Source: Argopecten irradians (Eukaryota; Mollusca; Bivalvia; Pectinida; Pectinidae). Taken from it: 64,000 nucleotides of DNA. The translations under genes and the position numbers were made by a program. A model generated the notes under the pieces. The model ran no database searches, had not been told where the DNA came from, and saw only the letters and a list, made by a program, of their open reading frames with translations. The stretch lies in contig NC_091134.1 of NCBI RefSeq assembly GCF_041381155.1, positions 2,600,001 to 2,664,000 on the forward strand, written 5' to 3'. Of the stretch, positions 52,831 to 64,000 are shown piece after piece. Within the stretch, counting starts at the first letter, position 1, and each line of letters starts with the position of its first letter.

Positions 52831-53341
52831 CAAAAACATAACTCTTTCCAGAGATATCTATGAAACTGCAACTAAGCATTTAAGTTAGTCAATGAAATCG
52901 CCATGATATGAAAACGTTTGAGCCAATAATTGTTTTACATCTGCATATAATAGGAACATTATAACGTTGTATACTTAACCTCGGATTAGGTTGGTCATAT
53001 TGTATGTCGATCTTACACATTATTACGTGTGTAATACATTTTCTTGTATTTAAGTGAATCAATGAAATGTCTGAAAACATTTTAGTATTTGTATGTGTTT
53101 ACACCAATAATGTATCTCAAGTCTCCGATTACCTCAATAAATACAAGACAAGGTTTCTTATCACTATTAATATGTAATAACAAGAAAACTAATTAACTGT
53201 TTCTGAAATAGATTAAAGTTTTCCTTTGCACAAATGATAAAATTGTACTCTTCAAATTCCATTATTTGCACTGAACATTAGAAATACATCTTTTATGTAG
53301 TAGTATTGTGCACATGACTTGACAAGCGTATTTGATCTCTT

Positions 53342-53515
53342 ATTTTACCGCATGCTTCATCACTGGTTAATGAATCATAATGTTATTGTGATAAATTTTC
53401 TTGTTTGTTTGTTGAGGCCAGATATTTTAGCGGTTTTTGGTTTTAACCTGGAACCACAGACTTGTGCCTAAGGTTACCGGACTGAAGTCAGACAATAAAT
53501 CGCTATCAGTTTATA
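53342..53515 (+). repeat. Direct repeat, copy 2 (pair with 51748-51935)
   Basis: It is about 75-80% alike to copy 1 by eye, with small indels. The LINE fragment lies between the copies. Confidence 0.7.
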
Positions 53516-56500
53516 ACTTCAGCCAGGAATAATGAAAATGAATTTTACCGAGTTGTACCAAAATATAACTTTCTGTAATATAAAATTCTAAAACAAAACA
53601 CAATCCTTTACAGATATCTATACAACTGTAAGTAGGATTTTAAGTATATAAATTAAAAAAAAAACTAATGAAAAATGCCCAGGAATGGCTATACGTGCTC
53701 TAACAAATGCATACCGATATATAGGGGCATTTATTACTAAAAAAGATCGTAAACAGGTTCCCAAGTATCAATAGTTATACATTGTACATGTATTATTCGT
53801 AATTTGATAAATGGGAAAAAGGGGAAAAAAATCAAGTAAACATCTTTGTAAAGAAATAGTAATTAAATCATTTTTTTTTGTTTCCACAAATTGACATGTT
53901 AGAGGTATAGTTAGTACTAAGTTTGAAACAAGTGTGCTTTGTAATGACGTGATTCCCCGGGATACACGTTTTTGTAATCAGAGTCAGAGGCTGACTGAAA
54001 TAGGAGTAAGATTAGTCAAAAATGACAGAAAAATAGCGTTTATCTACTGGCTGGTCATTCAAATCATGAAGAAGTAAATTTAAAATAATTGACATACGTA
54101 GTTTCAATTTAGATAGGTTTTAAGTTTACTCAATTATATGATATTAGCAATTTATTGATAAAAAGAAATCCTTTAACTCACATGTTCTACAAAAAGATAC
54201 GTCCAAATTCCTTGTAACGGTGTTTACAGAAACCAATAGATATCAATCTATATCACTCTATTTTCCATAATTGATATGCATATTTGGTTTTACAACCATT
54301 CAATGACTAAGTATAAATCTGTATTTGCTGCTCACAGCCTGGGGTTGGTTTGCTAGGGGTAGGAGACGTTATAGGCAGGGGAGATGTGAGGTGGGGGTAA
54401 CATACTTCGTTGTGTAGGATTTGATATCCAGCCAGCAAAAACACAATTAATCAGAAGATTAGAAATAAACTTTTATTTCATTTTAACATCAACCAGTAAA
54501 TTTCGGCATTCCTAACTCTGCTCCAAAATTCCTTGGACTTTTTTTTTTACCAAAGCAATGTTTATTTTAGTGCTATAAATCCTAGAGACAATGGGAGGAA
54601 CTGGACTATGTCTTGGGCGACGATCTAGGGGCCTTTACTGGCCTTTACCAGGTGACAGATCCGTGCCCAGATAAACCCGGACTTACGCCTCTTTAAAGCT
54701 ATTAGCGTCAATTAACCCTCTGCATTGACAAGGAGGCGATTTATGAGGACATTTCAAAGGACTTCAATACACCCTAATTAAAGGCTGGGGGTAAATTTGA
54801 TTTAACACACATATATTTGTAAGGGCATCGACATTCCGATATATCACATGATCAGCTAAATAAAGGAACTACTGATGGATGTAAAGTCAAAAAGAAATAA
54901 CTATTTATAAAAATATAAATTAATTGAAAGTGATATCGAAAATTTTAAAATAAGTTTTGTGAAACAACCGAAGAAATAATCCACTTCTCTGTTGATTGAT
55001 AAGAAGATGGAAACTAACATTAAAAAGGAACATTTTCAAAATATAAAGCTTTATTGCGTGTCTTTAGAAAGTCATTAATTTGAAAAATTGAAATTATCAA
55101 AAAATGTTTTTGTTATTGCAATGGGACATAAACGTACGATGTTAATTCTGCAACTACCTAATAATAATCCGTTACTTGTCCACTAATTGAGGAAGAACAT
55201 CAAAATAATAGAGAATTAATTTCATTTAAAAGGTAATGAGATGAAAAAAACAACATTTTGACGTCATATACTGATGTTTATTAACAAAAGAATATTCAAA
55301 ACAGCGATTTAAATAAATAAAATCCTTATAAAGGAAATCATGAGGATTGGTCTTTAGTTTCTTTAGTTAGCACCCTGCTGCTGTACAGTTATCAGTAACG
55401 AGTGTGACAATGCTTAATTTCATGTCTTTATATCGATAACCTGAACATTTTAATGTATTTTGCAGAAATTTTAAAACACAATGTGGGAGGTGTGCTCAAC
55501 AGCAATAAAAGTAAAAAAACTTATTTTCCCACTGATAATGTCTACAAGAACATTTATCACACAGAAAAATAATGAATGTCAACAAAAAAGGTACAACAAA
55601 GAGATCATTGCACATTTATAACGGCATCAACTTTAACAAGATTAACATAGCAAACGAGAGTAGAAAAACGGACAAATATTTAATATATCAAACTAAAGAA
55701 CATAAGACTTAAGTCTATAACTAATACTGAGTATGTTTTACCTAAATTTAGGTGCTTAGACATTTGTCTAGAAACGCTGAGACACTGAGAAACTGCCATT
55801 AAAAGAAAAATATCACAAGTCCTTGTGAAGCTGAAATTAAACTATTGATTTGCGGTTTCATAATAATTTTCAAACTGTTAATGTTTTTGGAATTAATTAA
55901 TGAATGCGACTCGGATAACCACATTTAATGTGCATCAATCACATACACACTATACCTCTGTGATATATCTATCATATACCTGTCAGTGTACATGTGTGTA
56001 TAAAGGACAGTTTTCTAATATGATAGCAAAATACACTAATAACATAGAACCATCGCCCAATATCGGGAAAAGAACAAGGCATCCTCCAACAACATAACGA
56101 AATTTGTTTTAAAAAAGTGTCGGCAGTGAATTAGAGAAAAAAAAAACGTTTCTTTCGGAACTTCTCGTTCAATATTTTGTTGTACCATAACATTAATAGC
56201 CATTTCATGAAATGCTGACATTTACCACTGAGCATTGGGGTATGGCGCTACAAAGGTTCAAAACTTGTGCACATTTTCATTCGAATGTTTTGGTAAAACT
56301 AATTAAAACTAATGACTATGCAATGCTTTGGCGTCTTTCTGTTAAGATTGAAGTTCTGTTATTTTGCCGTTATAACTTTTTCGTTAAACTTTGCTGATAA
56401 AATCTTACACTAACGCAAATTGTTTAAATAAAAAATCCTTCGTAAAATAAAAATAGCAGTATAGCTTGTTGTCTCAGTAAGTTTTCTAAAAATACTCAAT

Positions 56501-57200
56501 TTAGTAATTTCATCCTGATAAACATATTTATATCAGAAGATTTTGACGTAAAAGAAATGTTCCCTATAATGTCAAAATTGATTAAAACAATTTGACCTTT
56601 CCAAAAATAATTTTCAAACATAATAGAACTATCCCCAACATAGGTAAACATATCCAATATCAAAAGCTGTTGACGATAGGAATATATATTTTGGTATACC
56701 TGTATTTTTATTTATGATATCAATAAGATCATCGTGGTATTGTTTATAACCATCCGTGAAATCAATACACATTACCTTGTGTCCATGTTATAGAGGGCGT
56801 CTCTTACAAGATCGTACAGGCATAGTCAACTTAACGTAACGGGACCGTGAAATATGTAAACAAGTAAACGGGAATTATTATTTTGATTTTAAAAAAAATG
56901 AAAAAAAAAACCATAAATACAAATGATCAGAATTGCAATCAACTGAACAGGATTAATTGTCATTGTAGAATTGAGTGCAAATTCTTATGTTATATTTTGG
57001 ACATTGAAGTTAGGGGCATTTACTCTATAGTAAATAAACTCCAGTGGTTAAAAGAAAATAAATAACATTTGCTAGCGATGTTGAAAATTATTATGTAAGT
57101 AATTTATTCGTTAAGTTTATAAGGAGACTTTACTACCAGGCAGAGAGCCCCAGGAATATAGATTTTACATGGTAGCGCAGACTAAGCTGGTAAGAAAGGC
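53516..57200. other. Intergenic; possible conserved non-coding stretch
   Basis: No exon is recognised. The piece at 54590-54790 has balanced composition with 'gctattagcgtcaattaacc' and 'caccctaattaaaggctggg' (homeodomain-like TTAATTA/TAATTA cores), which stands out from the AT-rich surroundings. This is suggestive only. Confidence 0.35.
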
Positions 57201-57228
57201 GTCCACATACACATGGAGGCGTTGTCAG

Positions 57229-57325
57229 CCAATCGTTGGGCGATAGATTTACGGACATTCATACGCTGTTCCTTCGTCATGTATCCTGTATTTACATATG
57301 ACCTCATTAATTATCCTCCTATAAA
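57229..57325 (+). promoter_or_regulatory. TATA promoter with CCAAT box for the secreted-protein gene
   Basis: CCAAT at 57229-57233 and TATAAA at 57320-57325 are spaced as in a Pol II core promoter, putting initiation near 57350 and leaving a ~180-base 5' UTR. A homeodomain-like TTAATTA lies between them (57307-57313). Alternatively 'actataaagg' at 57503 is a nearer TATA-like match, but it is only about 30 bases from the ATG. Confidence 0.45.
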
Positions 57326-57530
57326 TGGGACAGCGATGCCGAATCTTACAGCAAAGACTAACTCGTCATTAACAGAGCAAAGTAATAGCGAGCGACGGCA
57401 TTGTCGATACTGATACATCTTTGCACAATTTGGCTTTCGAGTTAATTCTTGAATAACATCTAGTGGAATCGGCGAATGATATTCGAAACATAAAGAAAAA
57501 AACTATAAAGGATCTTCATTCCATACCGAC

Positions 57531-57636
57531 ATGGGAGTCTGGACATTTTTGGCTGTGGCGATTCTGTTCACCAATGCCATCAATGGTCAAAATTCAAATG
57601 GAATCGGCGGACAAAACACAAGAATGGTGACTGGAG
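57531..57636 (+). CDS. First coding exon of a secreted protein (partial gene)
   Basis: The ATG at 57531 opens MGVWTFLAVAILFTNAINGQ, a classic signal peptide with a hydrophobic core and likely cleavage after NA-ING. It continues 'NSNGIGGQNTRMVTGG', a polar Gly/Asn-rich start of a mature chain. The exon ends CTGGAG|GTAGGT at 57636/57637, a good donor. A TATA box and CCAAT box lie upstream. I could not identify the family, and no confident second exon was found before the window end, so the first intron may exceed 6 kb or later exons may be short. Confidence 0.6.
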
Positions 57637-60600
57637 GTAGGTCGAGCTTTCTTTTTTCGCTAAAAGTCAAAAATTGTGTCTTCACTAAGGCCGGTTTACC
57701 TGTTGATTAGCTATGTCAAGGACAAGGTATTATATATACATGTGTTTTATGACAATGCGATTTGCCGGCGATTTTCATGATGTCAACTTCATGATGCTAA
57801 CTATAAAGTATTGTCCCATTGAGAAACAAACTGTCGGAGAGTTTGTATATGTTATAACACTTCTATTCTGTCTCGATGCCATCAACCACTTTTATTTTTT
57901 ATTTTTATTTTTAACATTTTTTTTTTCAAACATTTTTTTTTTCAAATTGCTAATCTGTTCATTAGTTATCGGTTTAATATATCATAAAATAAATTAATCA
58001 GCATTGATGATACTAACGATCAGAAAAGGATTTTGGTTTTATTAGTTTAACGTCCTATTAACAAGCAGGGCCATGAAAACGATGATAAATTAGAAAAAAG
58101 TTTGTTATCATTGTAATGAAAATAGTAGTATTTTAGTACAAGACGTCTGTCGGTATGTACATATATTTATACTGACTGATGAATTTTAAAGTAAAGAGAA
58201 AAAATATGTAAATACTAAATGAATTAAGGGAGTTACTTTTAACGTTGTTCCAAATGATCAGCAACATGCAAAATGGCACTTTGAGTTATTAATGTATTTG
58301 TTATTCTAGTAAATTGAGTTTTATCTGATTCTTTGATATATATGACATAGACATTGCAACTTTGTCGATAGAAATCAAATAATATAACATGTTACACGTG
58401 TTATAGTGTTAATCGTTAATTAATTTATACCGAAGATTCTGGTGCTAATTGGACGCATGTGTTGACAGTCAAGGTTTCATAATATGTTATTGACTAAGCA
58501 GTTCATTACTTAGTGAACGACGAACACAGTTATGTAAACTAGATAGGGGAAATTAGATTAATGGTACATAATTACTCCATTAATACAGTCACGTGACTTA
58601 ATGAAACTCCAAAGGTGACAAGATTGCAGTCTGTTGGGTCTATACGGCTTAGTATTGGTACACGGAGTTCATCAAGGTTTTAAGACAATGCTGTGTATTT
58701 TCTGTGTTATTTCCGCACTTGAATCCCTTTAATTCATTTATCACTAATTAAGGCATTGTCGTAAGCAATAGCTACGGGATGTCATCTGATTAAAGTAGCC
58801 GACGGAACTCGTTCATTTAAATGTCGGAAATGCCGATTTATTTACCTTCAAGTTTATTGCGTATGGTAAGGTCAAATTTAATGCGTAAATAACTAGACAA
58901 GTGAATGAATAAAATTGTATAAATATGGAAACTAGGCTTTTGTTTACATCCTCCTGTTTATTGGGTGTAACTTTTATTACAACTTAAGTATTACCACACA
59001 ATTTAGTTGCAATTTATGCAAGTTCAACTATAATATTACATTAAACTAATGAAAACATGATAATTAGGATATCTATATCAAATATATATCTCCGCCTATA
59101 GTCAATGGGACAGTAGTATACATGGACCAAACATATACAATAAACTGCCCCCACAGTACATTAATGAATAAGAAGCATCGTTATTAGTGACGCACATATC
59201 TGACTGGTCAGGCGATATGTTACACCTGACAAATGTACGGACAGGTATGGCGACGGTCTACTGTAAAAAGAACGGGCCATATACAGGTCGTCATGGATGT
59301 ATATGGTTTTTATACACACCATATATGGTTATAGGTGTTGTCGCTTCGTGTGGTCAAAGGTAGCGCATAGTTTTTAACAGACATTGTACTTATCTGCTGA
59401 TAATATTAACAGATACTCGTGGTTTATTTTCTTATTTAATTGTCTTTCCCAGACAATGCTCAACATAACAGTACAAACATATTCTGGGATATTACGCGTG
59501 TATTTTATGTGACATCCTACATCATTAATAAACAACATTTCGGGAATAACAAAGAAAACATTGACATCTCTTATAAGGTTAGGGCTTGTGTGGCATGTAA
59601 ATATATTAAAACGTACGTTATTTATAAACATTGTACTTAAGCGACAATTTATTTTTTGTTATCGAGTTTCTTCCCCGCGCAATCACACTCGTTTATGAAC
59701 ATTACGATGCTTTGTGTATTGTTTCCTATAGCAAATTTTACCGGGCATTTAATGTTGCGTAATGAACACAGCGAAAGCAATGGAAATTACCTGTTTGATG
59801 TCAAAATTAATTCGTATGACTATAAGATGTGTATTGGTGTTTTGATATCATCACATGACACGATTACACATTTAACTTTTACTGTTACACAACATCAGAC
59901 AATGTCAACAACACAGCGGTTGATATAACTCAATCTGTACAATCAATGTCTGTCAGTAGAATGTACATTATGTTTTATATGAGAGATCTAATTGTATGTT
60001 TAATCTTGTGGTTCATAATCAATTCACCTGTTTTTATTACGGAATAGGACACTGTATCACAAATCATAAATATGTGTTGAAATGAAGTTTTATTGGACAT
60101 TAATTGCTCGTTTATAAAAACGTATGTCACATAGACATCAGAAACACTTACTAGATACCTAGATATTTAACCATTAAGGCATAATGCTAAACAAGGATTG
60201 CTCTGTCGATCTTGAAGTGCTTTATATACTGACACCGTCTGAAGTCTTTACTGATTTCTTTCTTACTGAAGGCCTTGAGGATAGGAAATATGTTTCAAAT
60301 TAACCAGATTTCAATACAATCAAGGATAGGCGTGAACAGGAATTATAATTTCTTTCAGATTAAGCAGTACCAGTATTTCAATATAACCGTTTTCAAATTA
60401 ATTGGGTTCCACTTTATCTATCATACTATGTGATTTGATAAACGCTCTGAAATATCTGTACAGGGCATAATGTAACTCTTGGCTGATGGTAGATTAAATA
60501 ATATTTAATGCTTCGCATATGTAAAAATATCAGGCAAACTTGAATGTAGCTAGTAACCTGAACGTTATATACATAGATGTAGTAATTTGTTTTACGAAAA

Positions 60601-63600
60601 CATGGCCCATTTGCCAAGTGTGTTGTTCAGCAGTTTCTTTTGGTCGGTCCAGCCTTTGAATTGTAAAACTATATTCTGTATTTCATTTTTTCTATCACCC
60701 AACATTTTCAATTGTTGAACCCATTAATCAATATTTCAGAGGTCACTGGCCGTTTCACCGATACCACTGATGAAATCCTTCATGGATGCTCTTTTATATC
60801 GTTAAAGATTTCATATCGGCTTCAGGGCATTTATCTGAAAGCATTAACTCAAAGGTCATTCATATTCAATAAGACCAAATTTTATTTGCTATTTTCTGAC
60901 TCGGTGATTTATCGAAAGCAATGCAATGCAAACGACAATCAGACGACAATGAAAGTCAGTCTGGCTCTCTATAGAAAGCTGTAATTTGATGCAAAACCCA
61001 TTATGTAATGAACATTCCTTCAAAGGCCAGCGTCAGTCTGCAGGGATATGAACGCTCCAAATCTTGTCAGTATGTCATTGCTCATCATGTATGTTTGTGT
61101 TGTGTTAACCATTTTTCTTATACAAAACTGAAAGTATTCAAATGGGTTGTATCTTTATAGAATAAAACGATATTTAAAATACCCCAGGACCTGAGTTATT
61201 GGTTCAATATTTCTAGGTTTCTTAAAGTATTTTGCGCGCTCGTGATTTGTTTCCGATTATATTTCATATTTGACTTAACCATATCACAATCACTTTAAAT
61301 GGGCTATTGGCGATTGGACAATACCAAATTCTCCTCTTCGAAGCCAATCCAGCTCATGCTGTTATGGCTATGTACCAGATAGCTGAAGGTCAAGGTTATG
61401 ATTCGACTTCAAAGTGGGAGGAAATGCAAATTCAAATATGGTTTTCAGAGTAATAATCAGAAACGTTCATTGTCAAATAAAAAGTGACTTTAAAGTGCCT
61501 TCTTTATCTACAAAACCAGCTTCCAAACACACCATCCCATAGTTTAAAAAAAATCATGAAATCCCTCTCTCCGCTCGCCTGTATTTGTTGTCTAAGTTTA
61601 CTTCTAATTCGATCGAGTCACAGCAGCATCATAAGAAGGTTTTATTGTGTTGACATACCATAATATATATATATAAAAAATGCTGAAATCACAAGAAATC
61701 CATCAAGCCCTTAGAATTCTGTTTTTTTTTTTTTTTTTTTTTTTGCTTCTAAGCTTCATCAATAATTTTATATTAAACGATACGAAAAACGGGATTAATT
61801 GTCGAATAAGTTTAATGCCTTCTATTCCACTTAAGCCATCATTGTAATCTCCTCTACGGGGTGGGTTTCTAGGTTACACCGTGTAGGGAAGCTTTTGTCA
61901 ACATTATTAGAGCTATCTCTACTCCCGCCAATCGGGAGACAGATGGTAGTAGGGTATTAAACTGTTTAAAGTCGACTGAAATGGCATATATTGGCATTTA
62001 AATCTCCATGTGTTTGCTACATAGCAAAATATCTCTCATAAACACTGCTTTGTCTCCCTCGACATGTTTAAGTAAGAGGATTACACGGTTAACATTCACA
62101 TCAATAATTGAATCAAAACACGTAATCTAAACAAAGTGGAAAAGTAATAGCTCTCGTGAACTCCTCACTAAAGGACAGGTAATTGTATCTGGAGCTTAAA
62201 ATTCTCATATAATGTTTTAAACAGTCAATATTATGAAGGGTAAACTCAAGACTGAATACGTACATAGATAAATGTTCATTCCGTTTTTAGATTGAATTGA
62301 ACACTTCAGACAGTAGAGATGGCGACTATTCTATCATGAAGTCCTAAATCAGAAATATATAATGACTATCGAATTGTCTCGATATCACATTTATGCTAGA
62401 TGCTTTGCCTCTAACCTTTAGAACGTTGTTTTTAACCAAAGGTATGGGATGTTCCTCAATAAATTGATTTTCCCACATATAACCGTGGTGACGAAATGCG
62501 GATGACCAGTTAGGACACTTCTGTCAGAATTTATGGCAGCGGTTACAACGACGTATATATAGAAGAGCTGTTCTCATTGGTCAATGTAATTATTATTTTA
62601 TAAGGTCTATTAGTAAACATGATAGCAGCCATTTTATTATCATGGTATTAGGTCTTTCTTGGGCCCTTTATGTTTTTCAAGTGTGTTGTGTGGATTGGTG
62701 TTGATTTCTCAGTCTTGTTTATTGTTTTCTTTTGTTTAGTCCTTACTGCTTTGACATTTATTGCTTGATCTACATATTGCCCTTACTGGAACATCCGGAA
62801 GGCTTTTCTACCTTGGTCTTCAGGCGGACATTGAGAGTAACACTTCATTACAATAAACGTATACAATCATTTATCAAAGTGCGATGTCAGTAAACTGTAG
62901 ATCAATGTCTTTAAATCAGTGTGAGCATAAGCTCAGTCGTATGAACAAACATTAATTATAAATCTAGACATTTAAATTAATTTTCAAACTTTTTTTCACA
63001 GCGAAGTTTAATTTTGATTGACGGATATATTGTGTTTAGTTGACAAGTGTCAGTTTTAAAAATGCAACATCTTGAACTGTTCAATATGGTTGTTATTAAA
63101 TGCTTATAATTCTGCCTAAGGGTATAGATCAAAAGGAAACAGTTTGGCAGACTTATTTTTCATTTTGTGTGGTCTAAGTAGCGGGTTCTTGTCTTGTTAA
63201 AATCCATTAAATACGACTACGTTATATTTGAATGACATTTTTAAAACTAAAGACTATTGCAAACCACATCGATTCATTATTTCTATAAGTGGTACTCTTG
63301 TACTCCCGATTTAGAAAAACTATCATTAGTGACTTATTTTCAGATATTGTAATAGATTTTAATATTAAATAGAAATTTAATTCGGACATTTAATTCAAGG
63401 CATCCTCAATTTGTCCGACAGTAATGCCTGAAACCACTAGATACAATAATTTTTTAGCCAAGATACAAACAACGATGTCTGCTTTCATTTTGATGTAAAC
63501 AGTTTTTATTGTTCGTTTTGTAATTATGTTATAATTTGTCTGTTCCCTCTGTTGTTAAGGATCCATAACCGACATTTATGTATCGTATTCTGGCTGAATC

Positions 63601-64000
63601 GATCAAACAAACCGAACTGTTTGAATGACCAAATGATGTTTAAAGAGATCTATTGTGTTTGTTTTCCATCCAGATCGGACACTGACCACAAAGTACCTTT
63701 GTTTGATTGTGTACTCGTGTCACTGTAATAAACAGGTCGTTAATCTGTAAATCACGTGGCGTCCTTAATTATATTCTGTGGTAATTCACAATCAATTAAC
63801 ATTTCAAAAGTAAGGACACGATAATATAGAGGAATGTAATCATAACAACCCGCTATATACTCCTTCTTTAGACACAAGTGTAGCATCATTATGTAATAAA
63901 TTGAACGCAATGAATATAATTATGATAATTCGACTAAGAAAATTAAAGCAATTTCATTAAGCTGCCTCTAAGATAAGACAAAGACAGCAAATATCTAAAG
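57637..64000. other. Probable intron/intergenic DNA; a SINE tail only
   Basis: AT-rich throughout. 58029-58075 ('ttggttttattagtttaacg' then 'tcctattaacaagcaggg') is the reverse complement of the SINE tail. A frame at 60739-60984 follows an acceptor-like 'aatatttcag' but has no recognisable domain. Poly-T lies at 61722-61744. 62440-62640 has more balanced composition, without an exon signature. Confidence 0.4.

Noticed and set aside
60739-60984. A second exon of the secreted-protein gene after AATATTTCAG
   Set aside because: The frame shows no domain and no donor before its stop, and the phase match to 57636 alone is weak evidence.

Overview
The window looks like nuclear DNA of a bivalve mollusc, possibly a scallop or relative. 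It is AT-rich and intron-rich. It carries tRNA-derived SINEs whose tail reads roughly 'ggacgttaaactaataaaaccaaa', many short inverted-repeat elements, decayed LINEs and long tandem arrays. The taxon is inferred from remembered repeat families and the two host genes, not from a search.

Layout. 1-9.7 kb is gene-free and made of interspersed repeats: a hAT-like non-autonomous family (two copies), several MITEs, and a decayed minus-strand LINE split by a later transposon. 9,858-30,733 (+) is a complete NOP2 gene (nucleolar rRNA cytosine-C5 methyltransferase, p120/NOL1) in 18 coding exons, about 695 aa. 30.7-35.4 kb is the tail-to-tail interval, with a 43-bp satellite and a MITE. 35,402-43,404 (-) is a complete spermidine synthase gene (SRM) in 8 coding exons, 288 aa. 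43.4-57 kb is intergenic: long palindromes, a 36-bp-arm hairpin, a large inverted-repeat element, one unidentified exon-like ORF and a decayed LINE RNase H domain. At 57,531 (+) a signal-peptide exon with an upstream TATA box starts a secreted-protein gene whose later exons I could not find.

Most notable observation. Tandem arrays in both host genes sit on splice sites and seem to be built from them. In NOP2, intron 7 is an AT-AC (U12-type) intron, as in human p120 where 'intron F' is the classic example. Its 5' splice site ATATCCTTT is the first copy of an ~82-bp unit repeated 16 times. Intron 15 ends in eight extra copies of the exon 16 acceptor plus the first bases of exon 16. Intron 16 holds ~5.4 kb (about 140 copies) of a 38-bp unit ending TTTTACAG, often followed by GTGTAT, directly before the true acceptor. 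Intron 11 ends in a 27-bp array whose last copy is the real acceptor. SRM intron 5 shows the same arrangement at exon 6. This is read from the sequence. Whether the extra sites are spliced, skipped or regulatory is unknown.

NOP2 and SRM are both growth-linked housekeeping genes (ribosome biogenesis, polyamine synthesis). Both have ETS-type CCGGAA sites just upstream of the coding start, and NOP2 also has a CACGTG E-box. Nothing else indicates a joint pathway.
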